Positions 1 through 9,279 of a stretch of DNA of 64,000 nt are shown here, in pieces. How positions within the stretch are numbered: the stretch's first letter is position 1; each line of letters begins with the position of its first letter. Location: assembly GCA_030536575.1 (NCBI GenBank), contig JAUNPS010000002.1, positions 62,001 to 126,000 of the forward strand. Reading direction: 5' to 3'. Origin of the DNA: Eubacteriales bacterium. GTDB taxonomy: Bacteria; Bacillota; Clostridia; Lachnospirales; Lachnospiraceae. The notes under the pieces are model-generated. The model made no database searches. It saw only the letters and a program-made list of their open reading frames with translations, and was not told where the DNA came from. Both the position numbers and the translations under genes were made by a program.

Positions 1-1
1 A

Positions 2-1393
2 TACTGCGTCATCTCCTCCGGCGGCGTCCTTGCCGCGGATAAAGCCGTCACCATCGGCACAAATACCTATTGCTTCAGCAAATCCGCTGTCATGTACACG
101 AATGGCCTGCGCACCGTAAACGGTAAAAAATACCTTCTGAAAACCCTGAGCGTAAACGGTCAGGCCGAAGGCGAAACGTACTCCGTGGGCGTAGCCCAGA
201 CCGGCTGGCAGACCTATAAAGGCAAGACCTATTACTTCACCGCAAAAGGCGTCATGAAAACCGGACTCATCAAATACGACAACAGCCTGTACTACGCCAC
301 GGAAAAAGGCTCCCTCAAAACAGGCGCTTTCCGCTCCGGCACGAAGCTTTACTACGCCGACGCCGACGGCAAGCTGATGGTCGGCTGGGTTTTGCGCAGC
401 GACAAAGGGAACAAATGGTATTACTATCACAAAACCACCGGCGCGATGGTCACAGGAAAATTTGTGAAAGACAATGGCTTCTATTATTATCTTGGCAAGG
501 ACGGCGCGATGAAAACCGGATGGTTCACCGTAAACGGAAAAACCTACTACGGAAAAACCACGTCTCCGAATCTGGGCGCAAGGGCCAAAAGCTGGCAAAC
601 CATTGACGGCAAAACCTATTACTTTAACACGAAGGGCGTCCTGCAAACCGGCTGGCTGAAGACGAAAAAAAGCGGCGTCTATTACCTGCATCCTGAGGCA
701 GGCTATGTCATGACCGAATGGCAGACCATTGACAATAACTGGTTCTATTTCGATCCTGTCACAGGCCAGATGAAAACCGGATGGTTCACCGAAAACGGCA
801 AGACCTATTACTTCCGCCCCGTGGACACGGAGAAAGGCCCCATGGGCTCCATGGTCACCGGAAAAGTCAAGATCAACGGAACCGTCTACAACTTCCTGAC
901 CACCGGAGTCCTGGAAGAAAAGGAAGAACCAAGCGGCAGTTTGAGCGTTACCGTAAATACAAAGAAAAACATTGTCACCATTTATAAAGGAAAAACTCCC
1001 ATTAAAGCAATGTACTGCTCCACCGGAGCCGGGGATGCGACCCCGCTTGGTGACTACCAGATCCTGGATAAGCTTCCGACCCATGTGCTGGACGGCCCCT
1101 CCTACGGGTTCTATTGTTCCCACATTACCTCGGAAATCCTGTTCCATTCGATCCCGTATAACCGGCCGAACGACCACTACTCTATGTCGCCGGGAGCCTT
1201 TAATCTTCTGGGCACCCAGGCTTCTCACGGGTGCATCCGTCTGGCCTTTGCCGACGCGAAATGGCTGTATTACAATGTGCCTAAGAACACTCCGGTCAAG
1301 GTGAGCGCCACCTGTGAGACGCCACTGACTCCGGTTTCTTATGGAACCATTCCGTGGAGCCAGACCTATGACCCGACGGACGATGAGCTTTAA
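2..1393 (+). CDS. L,D-transpeptidase with cell-wall-binding repeats (5' partial)
   Basis: The reading frame is open to the left edge, so the N-terminus, including any signal peptide, lies outside the window; 463 residues are visible. The first 290 or so residues are about ten glucan/choline-binding-type repeats of the form W-x-x-x-x-G-K-x-Y-Y-F and M-x-T-G-W. The C-terminal part is a YkuD (L,D-transpeptidase) domain with the active-site motif SHGCIRL; Cys in that motif is the nucleophile. In this family the enzyme makes 3-3 cross-links in peptidoglycan or attaches proteins to it, outside the membrane, and the repeats would tether it to the wall. The gene ends just before a strong bidirectional terminator. 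Domain calls are secure; the exact substrate is not. Confidence 0.93.
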   Translation, partial: YCVISSGGVLAADKAVTIGTNTYCFSKSAVMYTNGLRTVNGKKYLLKTLSVNGQAEGETYSVGVAQTGWQTYKGKTYYFTAKGVMKTGLIKYDNSLYYATEKGSLKTGAFRSGTKLYYADADGKLMVGWVLRSDKGNKWYYYHKTTGAMVTGKFVKDNGFYYYLGKDGAMKTGWFTVNGKTYYGKTTSPNLGARAKSWQTIDGKTYYFNTKGVLQTGWLKTKKSGVYYLHPEAGYVMTEWQTIDNNWFYFDPVTGQMKTGWFTENGKTYYFRPVDTEKGPMGSMVTGKVKINGTVYNFLTTGVLEEKEEPSGSLSVTVNTKKNIVTIYKGKTPIKAMYCSTGAGDATPLGDYQILDKLPTHVLDGPSYGFYCSHITSEILFHSIPYNRPNDHYSMSPGAFNLLGTQASHGCIRLAFADAKWLYYNVPKNTPVKVSATCETPLTPVSYGTIPWSQTYDPTDDEL

Positions 1394-1420
1394 TCCGCAT
1401 AACTTTAAAAAAATGCTAAA

Positions 1421-1455
1421 AGGCGTTCGATCTGTAGACCGAACGCCTATTTTTT
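1421..1455. terminator. Bidirectional intrinsic terminator
   Basis: A 9-bp perfect stem (AGGCGTTCG at 1421-1429 with CGAACGCCT at 1440-1448) is followed by ATTTTTT on the plus strand and by a T-rich run (1407-1421 complement) on the minus strand. It separates the convergent transpeptidase and rhamnosidase genes and can serve both. Confidence 0.85.
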
Positions 1456-4400
1456 ATGACGCGGTGACTCCTGTCTTCGAAATTTCAAACCGGAATTTCC
1501 CGCTCGAAAGCAGATATTTCGCCGTCAAAATGCCATTTCTCGTCTCCTGTCCGGCGTAAACCGCGCCTTCCGTCTCTCCAAACTCCGAAACGCCCTCTTC
1601 CACCGGCAGATACAGAACCGCCTCCGTATTCGCCGGAACCGTCGCGCAGTAGGATGTCATCACACCCTCTTCCGCCGTCCACGCACTCTCGATGACGCCA
1701 TAATTCGAGGTATAGCTTCCTTCCAGCGCACGGTAATTCGAACCTGCCTGGGGCTGCAGAACAAAGCTCTGATACCCTGCTTTTCCAGCTTCATGATCAG
1801 TAGTAATACCGAGCTGGAATTCATACATCCAGGAACCCACCGACCCCAGCGCAAAGTGGTTAAAGGAGTTCATCGCACTGTTTCCGCCATCCTGGAAGGC
1901 CAGTTCATAAGAATTCCACCGCTCCCAGGAGGTCGTCGCCCCCAGCGTCACCGGGTATAACCAGGACGCATATTCTGTGCAGGCAATCATCCGATAAGCC
2001 GTCTCAGCCTGGCCGTTTCTGGTCAGCGCCGGAAGCAGGTTCGGCGTGCCGGAAAAGCCTGTGGTAATCGAATAAGCCGGGCAATCGAGTTTTCCGCCGC
2101 CGGTGCCTCCAAAGGTAAAGCCCTCGATCACACCCGCGCCGCCGTCGCTCTGGTTCGGGTCCGCCGCCAGCTCCGCCAGCCGTTTCGCCGCAAAGGCGCG
2201 ATTTTCTTCTGAAAAGCAATTAAAATTCAGCGGCGTCGCATAGGAGCTCTGGGAATCCATCCGTTTTCCGTCCGCGCTTCTCGTCATGCCCGTTTCCGGG
2301 TCAATGTAAACGGCGTTCCACTCCGCTTTTGCTCTCGCATGGCGGGCGCGAAGCGTTTCGGCGTAAGCGGTTTCGCCGATGGCATCTGCCATGATCGCCG
2401 ACACTTCCAGCATATAAATATAGATCGCATTGTTCACAATGTCCGGCGTCGTATTTCCGTCCAGGGACAGCCAGTCCGCCAGTCCCATGGTCATGCCGGA
2501 AAGTCCGGTGTAAACCGTTCCATTTGCTTCGAAGGGGCTCTTCGCCATCCCTTCCAGCCATGCTTTCATCGTCTCAAAGTTTTCCCGGATAATTCCCGTA
2601 TCTCCATACTGGGTGTAAAGCTGCCACGGCACCATGCAGACTGCTGCTGCCCAGGTGGTACTGTTGTCGAAAGGTTCGTCGGTGGTGTGGCTGTAGGTGG
2701 GTACGGTCGTTCCGATTCCGCCGTTGTCGGCCTGGTCGTTGCGCAGGGCTACCATCCACTGACGGAAGAAGTTCTGTACATCCGCATTGTAGGTGGCGGT
2801 GCGGCAGAAGGCCTGGGCGTCGCCGGTCCAGCCCATACGCTCGTTGCGCTGGGGACAATCGGTAGGGATGGACATAAAGTTGCCGATCTGACTGCGCTGG
2901 ATGTTCAAAAAGAGCTGGTTTAAATAGGCGGTGATCGTCTCGTCCGTCGTTGTCGCATGGTAGGTTCCGGTGATCTCCTGGACGGAGGACAGCACAATGC
3001 CTTTTACGTTTTCCAGCGGAAGCGCTTTCCCGGCGGACGGGAGTGTGATCTGGATGTAGCGGTAGCCGCGGTAGGTCAGATGCGGCTGAATCGTCACTTC
3101 GCGCGTTTCATCTTCTTTGGATGCAATGTAGAAATCCGTTGCCAGGGCGGCGCGGTAGGTGTCATGGAGGACACGCCCGGCTACGTTTGCGTGATAAGTT
3201 CCGTTTTCGCCGTAGAGTCCGGTGTAGTAGTCATTCGTATTGCAGGAATCCGCATTGCCCGGATAAATGTCCTCGCCGAAACGGAACAGGACGGTGTCGC
3301 CTTCTTTCAGCCAGCCGGCCGGAATCGTGACAGAGGGGACACCTGCCATCGCAATTCCCATATCATAGGTGTAGGTCGCGCCATCGTCGCTGTGGGTTTT
3401 CAGCACGCGTTTCGCCGTCAGGGTTTCCAGCGCGCGAATCGGTTCGTCGTAACGCGCCACAATGTCAAAATGAATCCAATCCCGCACTTCGATCACTTCA
3501 CAGGTTTCCCATGCGGAAGCATCATAGCCTGCTTTTGTCCAGTCGGCGACTGCGTTTGCCTTGGCCGCGTTATAGCGCTCTCCCTGGAAGAAACTGCTGT
3601 ATTCGATGGGGCCGTTCTGATAAACCTGCCAGGTGGACGGATTTGTGACAATGGTTTCTTTCGTTCCGTCCTCGTAGGTAAGCACGAGCTTCGCCAACAG
3701 GGCCGGATGATCGCCGAAGAAGTTATAATTTCCCGGTGTGAAGGTCATGTAGCCGACATACCAGCCGCCGCCCAGGAGCGCACCGACGGCGTTTTCTCCT
3801 TCAGAGAGCATGGCAGTCACGTCGTAGGCGTGGTAACAGAGGGTGTCGCGGTACTGGCTGTCCGCCGGGTTGAACCAGTCTTCACCCATGCGTGCGCCGT
3901 TGATGTACATTTCGTAGATTCCCATGGCGGTTACGTACATTTTAGCGGATTTCAGCGGTTTGGATACCGTGAATTCTGTCCGAAGCATTGGCATGGAACC
4001 GAAACTTGGGTCTGCATAGCCGAACGCTTCGCCGCTTACTTCGATTCCGTTTTCCGTAAGCTGAACGCCTTTCATGCCTTCGAAAATGCGGTAGGTCGCG
4101 CCGGTTGTCCGGTCGAAGAGCACTTCTTTGGCACTCTGGCCTACATCCAGAATTTTGTAGTTCGAGAAACGGGCTTTCGCACCTTTTCGGGAGGCGAAGC
4201 CGATGGAGTTCAGGTTCGGGAAGGTGTTAAAGTTATTTCCGGCAGGCATGGTGCTGACGGTGATGGCCGGGCGGACTTTCATGCGGCCCCAGACCAGTTC
4301 TTCCGGCCCGATGTAGAGTTCCTGGCCGTCTACGTGGATGGTGATGTTGCCGGTTTCGCAGAAAATATCGATGTTATGTACGGCGTCCGCATTTTCCGGG

Positions 4401-5083
4401 GTAAAAAGTTCGTCGATATTTACCGCATCGTTATCCTTGGCGGAGATGGTTCGGTAGGGTTTTTCGTCGGTGTCGCCCTGGGCGTAGCCGATGCGGTAAA
4501 TGTTCAGTTTTGCGCCTTCTCCGGTTTTTACGCCGCTTAGGTCAAATTCGATGCGGATGTAGTTTTCGCCTGCAATGTTTTCGACGTTTTGGAATTTGTC
4601 GTTCAGGCGGAAGTCGTTTGCGCCGACGATCAGGGAAGCGGTTCCGCCTTCCAGGATCTGCATGTCGGTGTTCATGTGCCAGGCGCAGGCGCTTGCCGCG
4701 TCCAGGACGACGCTTTTGGTTCCGATGAATTCCGCGCCGTCCCAGGCTTCCTGTTTCGGGTTCATCAGGCCGGTTTCGAAGCGGGATGCGCTGGTGCAGG
4801 TCTGGCCGTCTTTGTCCCATACGGTCAGTTCAAAGCTGTAGGCGCTTTCGGCTTCCAGGGCGGTTCCTTCGTAGGAAATGTCTGTGGAACGGGCGCTTTC
4901 GATTTTGCCGGTGTTCCAGAGGGTTTCCTGGGTTACTTCATTTTTTACGAGGATTTGGTATGCGGTCTGTTTTTGGCCCTTTTGGTCGGATGACATGGCC
5001 CAGCTGAAGACGGGGGTGGGGTCTTCGACGGCGAGGGGCGAAAGGGTATTGCAGACTCTTAGGTTTTTGAGTTCCGTTGTCAT
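1454..5083 (-). CDS. GH78 family alpha-L-rhamnosidase
   Basis: A 1209-residue protein that hydrolyses terminal alpha-L-rhamnose from glycans or plant glycosides. It starts with the N-terminal Bac_rhamnosid Ig-like region (PVFSW, AYQILV). The (alpha/alpha)6 catalytic barrel carries the hallmark IPTDCPQRNERMGWTGDAQ segment, in which acidic residues of the DxxxRxERxGWxGD type act as catalytic groups, and it ends with the usual C-terminal beta domain. No signal peptide is visible, so it is probably cytoplasmic and acts on imported oligosaccharides. It is longer than many family members: residues of about 110-310 look like an inserted beta-rich (lectin- or laminin-G-like) domain. The start has a good site (CGGAGG, 8 nt upstream). 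It stands alone, downstream of the ATPase gene. Confidence 0.93.
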   Translation of the reverse strand: MTTELKNLRVCNTLSPLAVEDPTPVFSWAMSSDQKGQKQTAYQILVKNEVTQETLWNTGKIESARSTDISYEGTALEAESAYSFELTVWDKDGQTCTSASRFETGLMNPKQEAWDGAEFIGTKSVVLDAASACAWHMNTDMQILEGGTASLIVGANDFRLNDKFQNVENIAGENYIRIEFDLSGVKTGEGAKLNIYRIGYAQGDTDEKPYRTISAKDNDAVNIDELFTPENADAVHNIDIFCETGNITIHVDGQELYIGPEELVWGRMKVRPAITVSTMPAGNNFNTFPNLNSIGFASRKGAKARFSNYKILDVGQSAKEVLFDRTTGATYRIFEGMKGVQLTENGIEVSGEAFGYADPSFGSMPMLRTEFTVSKPLKSAKMYVTAMGIYEMYINGARMGEDWFNPADSQYRDTLCYHAYDVTAMLSEGENAVGALLGGGWYVGYMTFTPGNYNFFGDHPALLAKLVLTYEDGTKETIVTNPSTWQVYQNGPIEYSSFFQGERYNAAKANAVADWTKAGYDASAWETCEVIEVRDWIHFDIVARYDEPIRALETLTAKRVLKTHSDDGATYTYDMGIAMAGVPSVTIPAGWLKEGDTVLFRFGEDIYPGNADSCNTNDYYTGLYGENGTYHANVAGRVLHDTYRAALATDFYIASKEDETREVTIQPHLTYRGYRYIQITLPSAGKALPLENVKGIVLSSVQEITGTYHATTTDETITAYLNQLFLNIQRSQIGNFMSIPTDCPQRNERMGWTGDAQAFCRTATYNADVQNFFRQWMVALRNDQADNGGIGTTVPTYSHTTDEPFDNSTTWAAAVCMVPWQLYTQYGDTGIIRENFETMKAWLEGMAKSPFEANGTVYTGLSGMTMGLADWLSLDGNTTPDIVNNAIYIYMLEVSAIMADAIGETAYAETLRARHARAKAEWNAVYIDPETGMTRSADGKRMDSQSSYATPLNFNCFSEENRAFAAKRLAELAADPNQSDGGAGVIEGFTFGGTGGGKLDCPAYSITTGFSGTPNLLPALTRNGQAETAYRMIACTEYASWLYPVTLGATTSWERWNSYELAFQDGGNSAMNSFNHFALGSVGSWMYEFQLGITTDHEAGKAGYQSFVLQPQAGSNYRALEGSYTSNYGVIESAWTAEEGVMTSYCATVPANTEAVLYLPVEEGVSEFGETEGAVYAGQETRNGILTAKYLLSSGKFRFEISKTGVTAS

Positions 5084-5175
5084 ATGGTTACCTCCGATAT
5101 TTTTCGTTAGTTTTATCTTATCAAATTCTGGGGAGTTTTTAAAGGGTAAAATGTTGGGGGAGTGCCAGATACTGG

Positions 5176-6495
5176 TCAGTATTCCCTCAGCAGAAACGCC
5201 ATATAAAGCGGAAGCGTAAGAATCTTCCCCGATCTTCCAACATTATAATCGCCCAATTTAATCGCAAGATTTACATGGTATTTCTCCGGATGCTGCAGAA
5301 TTGTTTTTGTACTTTTGGTATTCCCGGTGGACGCCTTTACCTCAACCAGCGTACATTCCCCTTTGTAGCGGATCACAAAATCCACTTCCAGGCCGCTGTC
5401 CTTGTGGAAATAATATAATTTGCGTCCCATTTTTGCAAAAATATCCGCAATCAGATTTTCAAAGATTGCCCCTTTATATCCATAAAGATTGCCCTGCAAA
5501 ATGTCGTATTGCATACCATCCTCCAGCATACTGACAAATAACCCGCAGTCCCTCATATACACCTTAAATACATCTTCCTCTGCATTCCCATCCAGTGGAA
5601 GCTCCGGAATAGATCGGTTATAGCAACGGGAAATCATCCCAGCGTCCTCGATCCACTGTAAGCTGCCTGCATACTTGGAAGCCGTAGAGCCTTTCTTCAC
5701 AACGGAATACTGGAATTTTTTATTTTTCTTACTGAGCTGTTTCGGAATCGATTGGAAACATTCTTTGATACGGGATTTGTCTTTTTTCTCCGCATATTTT
5801 ACCATATCATCCTCATAGGAACGGACAATATCTCTCTGGATACGCAAAACTTCATCCATCTGCTTCGTATCCACAAAAGTCTGCACCACGTCCGGCATAC
5901 CGCCCACCGCCACGTACTGTAAGAGCAATTGCTTCATACGATTATGCAGTACCTCTGGAACCGGCTTTTCCTCTTCCAAACTTTTTTTCAGCATTTCGAT
6001 AATTGGCATCTCAATCCCGTTTGCCCATAAAAATTCCTCAAAATCCAACGGATACATATCGATCACGGTTTCCGAACCGACCGGAATGGATTTCGGTTCT
6101 TTCCCGTACCCTTTCACACCCAACAAAGAACCTGTCCCGATTACATCGTACCGCCCGTCGATCCGGAAAAATTTCAAGGCGGTTCGGGCATCCGGGCAAT
6201 CCTGGATTTCATCCAGCACAAGAACAGTCTCTCCGGCTTCAAAGGTAGCCGCGCTGCCCAACAATGCAGACAGCATCATAACAATATGATCAATCTCCAA
6301 AGAGCCGGAAAACACAGCGGCGTAATCCGGATTTTCAAAAAAATTGAGGTACACAACTCTTTTATAATTTTTCTTTGCAAAGTCCAGGACGGAAAAGGTC
6401 TTTCCGCATTGTCTGCACCCTTTTATAATCAATGGTTTGTGGTTCGGGGTGTTTTTCCATTCCAGCAAACTCTGCTCAATTTTCCTTTTCAGCAT
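5176..6495 (-). CDS. AAA_14 / DUF4143 ATP-binding protein
   Basis: A 439-residue P-loop ATPase of the widespread AAA_14-DUF4143 family. Visible are a Walker A motif (GCRQCGKTF, residues 25-33), a Walker B motif (VLVLDEIQD, about residue 92), and a C-terminal DUF4143 region with a PDDEXK-nuclease-like EVDFVI...LVEVKAS signature. The biochemical role of the family is not settled; members occur in many copies in Firmicutes genomes and are often linked to accessory DNA. It has its own consensus promoter and ribosome site (AAGGAGG). Three AT-rich direct repeats upstream are described separately. It is monocistronic apart from the rhamnosidase gene 92 bp downstream. Confidence 0.9.
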   Translation of the reverse strand: MLKRKIEQSLLEWKNTPNHKPLIIKGCRQCGKTFSVLDFAKKNYKRVVYLNFFENPDYAAVFSGSLEIDHIVMMLSALLGSAATFEAGETVLVLDEIQDCPDARTALKFFRIDGRYDVIGTGSLLGVKGYGKEPKSIPVGSETVIDMYPLDFEEFLWANGIEMPIIEMLKKSLEEEKPVPEVLHNRMKQLLLQYVAVGGMPDVVQTFVDTKQMDEVLRIQRDIVRSYEDDMVKYAEKKDKSRIKECFQSIPKQLSKKNKKFQYSVVKKGSTASKYAGSLQWIEDAGMISRCYNRSIPELPLDGNAEEDVFKVYMRDCGLFVSMLEDGMQYDILQGNLYGYKGAIFENLIADIFAKMGRKLYYFHKDSGLEVDFVIRYKGECTLVEVKASTGNTKSTKTILQHPEKYHVNLAIKLGDYNVGRSGKILTLPLYMAFLLREY

Positions 6496-6529
6496 ATCAA
6501 TTCAGCCTCCTTAACCTGCCATTGCTTTC

Positions 6530-6558
6530 ATTATATTAAGTGCTATCAACTTTTTCAA
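6530..6558 (-). promoter_or_regulatory. Promoter of the AAA_14 ATPase gene
   Basis: On the minus strand TTGAAA (6558-6553) and TATAAT (6535-6530) are separated by exactly 17 bp, a near-consensus sigma-A promoter 34 bp upstream of the ATPase start. The -35 box is itself part of the first of three direct repeats. Confidence 0.75.
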
Positions 6559-6623
6559 GGGACTTTTGTATTAAAAATCAATTTTTTCAAGGAACTTTTT
6601 TTCAAAAGTATCAACTTTTTTCA
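6545..6623. repeat. Three spaced AT-rich direct repeats upstream of the ATPase gene
   Basis: ATCAACTTTTTCA (6545-6558), ATCAATTTTTTCA (6577-6590) and ATCAACTTTTTTCA (6610-6623) recur with 32- and 33-bp spacing, about three helical turns. The first two continue with similar AAGG(G)ACTTTT sequence. The copy nearest the gene contains the -35 element, which suggests cooperative protein binding at the promoter. Confidence 0.7.
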
Positions 6624-6629
6624 CACACA

Positions 6630-6663
6630 GAAAATGCAGATGCCCTTATCCGAACACCTGCAT
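6630..6663 (-). terminator. Terminator of the urease operon
   Basis: Downstream of ureD the minus strand folds ATGCAGGTG (6663-6655) with CATCTGCAT (6642-6634), a 9-bp stem with one G-T pair, followed by a short T-rich tract (TTTTCTG). It is a moderate intrinsic terminator. Confidence 0.55.
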
Positions 6664-6681
6664 GCGGCTGTATCCATTTTT

Positions 6682-7458
6682 CTATAACTCCCTCACCACT
6701 TCCAACAAATCTTCCAACTTCTGCGCCGGGCCTCCCAGCATCCTCACCACCACATCTCCCTCCGCCAGCCTGCTCGCCCCTCCAAAAACCCCTTCCGTCC
6801 CATCCACAAGCTCCCGCACCTTCCGAAACCACTCCTCATCCCTCTCATACCCAAACAAAACCAGGTTCGCCAAATGCGTAGCCCCTTCATACATCCCGGT
6901 TTCTTCCATAGAAAAGCGCTCCGGTTCAAAGCGCGTATTATCCAGATAAATCAGCCGCCCTTCCCGCCGCACCTCCACCAGATTATAATAAAACCGATAG
7001 GCAAACCGCTCCCCGGAAGCCGCCCTCCCGCAGGAAAGCACCTCCTGAAGCATCATCTTCGCCCCCGTCCCTCCCAACTCAACCTGTAACCGGCTCTCAA
7101 ACGCCGACTGCGCAAACGGAATCGTCGGCAAAGGCCGATAAATCAGCTCCCCGCCATCCTCCACCCGGATTTTCGCCATCCTTTTCGCACATCCCTCGTT
7201 CATTTTATGGATTTTCTCATAAGACTGGGAAAAAAATTCCATGCTCGCGCCCTTTTTCACCCAAATGTGAAATTCCTGGCAATCTCCCGCCAGAATCCCG
7301 GCGGAAGCGGACATCAGCATCACCCGCATCCGCTCCTCATAAAACGGCTGCATAATCTTAAAAGGCGCGGTAAACCCCACATCCTCCAAAATCGTCCGTC
7401 CCTCTTTCGGGCCTGCCGTCAGGCTGACCCTCGAAACCTTCCCAAACGGATTTTCCAT
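6682..7458 (-). CDS. ureD: Urease accessory protein UreD (UreH)
   Basis: This 258-residue protein is the UreD/UreH scaffold that binds apo-urease and, with UreF and UreG, delivers nickel and CO2 to the active site in the cytoplasm. Family features visible are the N-terminal ...KVSRVSLTAGPKEGRT stretch, the SQSYEKIHKM-like central motif (usually TQSATKVYR) and PLPTIPFAQSAF. I place the start at ATG 7458 (MENPFGK), 4 nt after the ureG stop; a longer frame to 7548 would overlap ureG by 86 nt and adds residues without family similarity. It is the last gene of ureABCIEFGD. Confidence 0.9.
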   Translation of the reverse strand: MENPFGKVSRVSLTAGPKEGRTILEDVGFTAPFKIMQPFYEERMRVMLMSASAGILAGDCQEFHIWVKKGASMEFFSQSYEKIHKMNEGCAKRMAKIRVEDGGELIYRPLPTIPFAQSAFESRLQVELGGTGAKMMLQEVLSCGRAASGERFAYRFYYNLVEVRREGRLIYLDNTRFEPERFSMEETGMYEGATHLANLVLFGYERDEEWFRKVRELVDGTEGVFGGASRLAEGDVVVRMLGGPAQKLEDLLEVVREL

Positions 7459-7462
7459 TTTC

Positions 7463-8071
7463 TCAGCATCCTTCCAGCAGGACATTTTTCCGAATCCATT
7501 CCACCACAGCCTGGACTCCTTCCAAATCCCGAATATTCGTAAAAACAAAGGGCCGCCCGCCCCGCATCTTTTTCGAATCCCGCTCCATCACATCCAGGCT
7601 CGCCCCCACGTAGGGCGCCAGATCAATTTTATTGATCACCAAAAGATCCGACCGCGTAATCCCAGGGCCGCCTTTTCGGGGAATCTTATCCCCTTCCGCC
7701 ACATCAATGACAAAAATCGTCGCATCCACCAGCTCCGGACTAAAGGTCGCCGACAGATTGTCGCCGCCGCTCTCAATAAACAAAATCTGAATATCCGGAA
7801 ATTTTTCCATCATTTCGTCCACAGCTTCCAGATTCATGGAGGCATCCTCCCGAATGGCCGTATGCGGGCAGCCCCCGGTTTCCACGCCAATGATCCGTTC
7901 CCGCGGAAGCACACTGTTTTTGCTCAGAAATTCCGCGTCTTCCTTCGTATAAATGTCATTGGTAATGACTCCAATGCTGTATTCTTTTGCCATGATTCGC
8001 GTCAGGCACTCAATGAGCGCGGTTTTTCCCGAACCCACCGGGCCCGCCACGCCGATTTTCACATAGGACAT
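7463..8071 (-). CDS. ureG: Urease accessory GTPase UreG
   Basis: A SIMIBI-class GTPase of 202 residues that powers nickel insertion into urease. The P-loop [10 protein letters not shown] lies at residues 10-19, and the nickel-binding Cys-Pro-His motif is present in [15 protein letters not shown], followed by ESGGDNL and the guanine-specificity motif NKIDLA. It begins 12 nt downstream of ureF with a good site (AGAGGAG). Length and motifs are typical, with no abnormality. Confidence 0.97.
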   Translation of the reverse strand: MSYVKIGVAGPVGSGKTALIECLTRIMAKEYSIGVITNDIYTKEDAEFLSKNSVLPRERIIGVETGGCPHTAIREDASMNLEAVDEMMEKFPDIQILFIESGGDNLSATFSPELVDATIFVIDVAEGDKIPRKGGPGITRSDLLVINKIDLAPYVGASLDVMERDSKKMRGGRPFVFTNIRDLEGVQAVVEWIRKNVLLEGC

Positions 8072-8083
8072 ATTCTTTCTCCT

Positions 8084-8776
8084 CTACGACATATAAATTC
8101 TGGAATACAGACCCTCGTGCTGCATGCACCGAATGTCAAACCCTGGCGTGCCCGCGCCAAACATTTCCTCCGAAAGTGTCCGCACCCGTTCCAAAAGCTC
8201 CTCCAAAAGCCCGTAAGTCCCGCACAAAATCTGCTGCCCCGCCGACTGGCTCAATGGAATGCTCTTCACGCAATTCGTAACCATCGCCGACGTCTGTGTA
8301 TAAAGGTAATGGCGCAGAAGCTCCTCTTCTTCCAGGCCCACCGCCGCGCAGAATGTTCCATAGGCAATGGCATGCGACGCCTGCCGTCCCTTCCGCCTAT
8401 CCACATACTGTAAAAATACCGGACTTTTGTAATCCACCGGAAGTCCCCCAAGAGTCTTCAGGAAACGGGACCCCATTTTGTCGGAAGCCTCCCGAATCTC
8501 TCTTGGACTTTTTCCGGCACGAATCCGCTCTTCCAGTTCCTCCAGCTTCGCCAGGTCTCCGGCTTTGGCCGCCAGAAAGGTCAGCCGGACACCCAGCAAA
8601 TCGGTGTAAAGGATACTGTATTCCAACTTTTTCTTTATAAATTCCGCCGCTTCCTGCGCATTCGTGACCAGCCCCTTCTGAATGTACGTCTCCAGACCGT
8701 AGGAATGGGAATACCCGCCAATGGGGAACAGGGCGTCGTTGACCTGAAGCAGCAAAAATTCGTTTTGATGGCTCAT
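8084..8776 (-). CDS. ureF: Urease accessory protein UreF
   Basis: A 230-residue all-helical UreF that bridges UreD and UreG during nickel loading. The N-terminal motif DALFPIGGYSHSYGLE (about residues 14-29) is the family signature. The C-terminal half carries the usual AxTNCVKSIPLSQSAGQ stretch, which contacts UreG. The gene is 8 nt downstream of ureE with the site GGAGAGACG. Nothing unusual was seen. Confidence 0.95.
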   Translation of the reverse strand: MSHQNEFLLLQVNDALFPIGGYSHSYGLETYIQKGLVTNAQEAAEFIKKKLEYSILYTDLLGVRLTFLAAKAGDLAKLEELEERIRAGKSPREIREASDKMGSRFLKTLGGLPVDYKSPVFLQYVDRRKGRQASHAIAYGTFCAAVGLEEEELLRHYLYTQTSAMVTNCVKSIPLSQSAGQQILCGTYGLLEELLERVRTLSEEMFGAGTPGFDIRCMQHEGLYSRIYMS

Positions 8777-8784
8777 CGTCTCTC

Positions 8785-9264
8785 CTAATGGGTATGCGCG
8801 TTGATGGAAGCGGAAATGCGTCTGTCAAAATCCAGTTTCACTTCCCGCACCTGTGCTTCCACGCCGGGCAGCTTACTCAGCATCAGCAACATCGGCTCAT
8901 TGTAGGGCGTAATAAACGAATTTTCTTTTTCGCCCCAGAACAGCGATGCGTGGCGATTCCCGATTTCATAGCAGACTTTCGCAGCCATCTGCGGATGAAA
9001 GGGATCCACCCAGATCAAAATTGCCTTACACGGAGGGATATTGACCGCAATCACCGTGTCTCCTTCCACGCCCAGCACGTCCCCCTGAGAAAGTCCCCTT
9101 GTCAAAATGCTGTCGTCCAGCCGAATCCCAACTTCCCGGCCCGCGGCGCTTACCTTCCTGTGAATTTTCTTAAAAGCTTCATCCCACGGGATGTCCACGT
9201 AGTCCACCGTTTTCCCGGAAAACCCATCGTCCGCGCAGTTTCCTAAAATTTTTTCACAAAGCAT
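8785..9264 (-). CDS. ureE: Urease accessory nickel metallochaperone UreE
   Basis: A 159-residue nickel chaperone that hands nickel to UreG. The C-terminal metal-binding domain has the conserved GNRHASLFW motif, whose His binds nickel at the dimer interface. The histidine-rich tail of some UreE proteins is reduced here to a final His-Thr-His, so storage capacity is probably low and delivery is the main role. The gene lies between ureI and ureF with short spacers, consistent with a single transcript. Confidence 0.94.
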   Translation of the reverse strand: MLCEKILGNCADDGFSGKTVDYVDIPWDEAFKKIHRKVSAAGREVGIRLDDSILTRGLSQGDVLGVEGDTVIAVNIPPCKAILIWVDPFHPQMAAKVCYEIGNRHASLFWGEKENSFITPYNEPMLLMLSKLPGVEAQVREVKLDFDRRISASINAHTH

Positions 9265-9279
9265 TGCATTTCTCCCACT

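Noticed and set aside
2957-4540. 527-codon plus-strand ORF opposite the rhamnosidase gene
   Set aside because: It lies entirely inside the well-supported GH78 gene on the other strand and lacks domain motifs.
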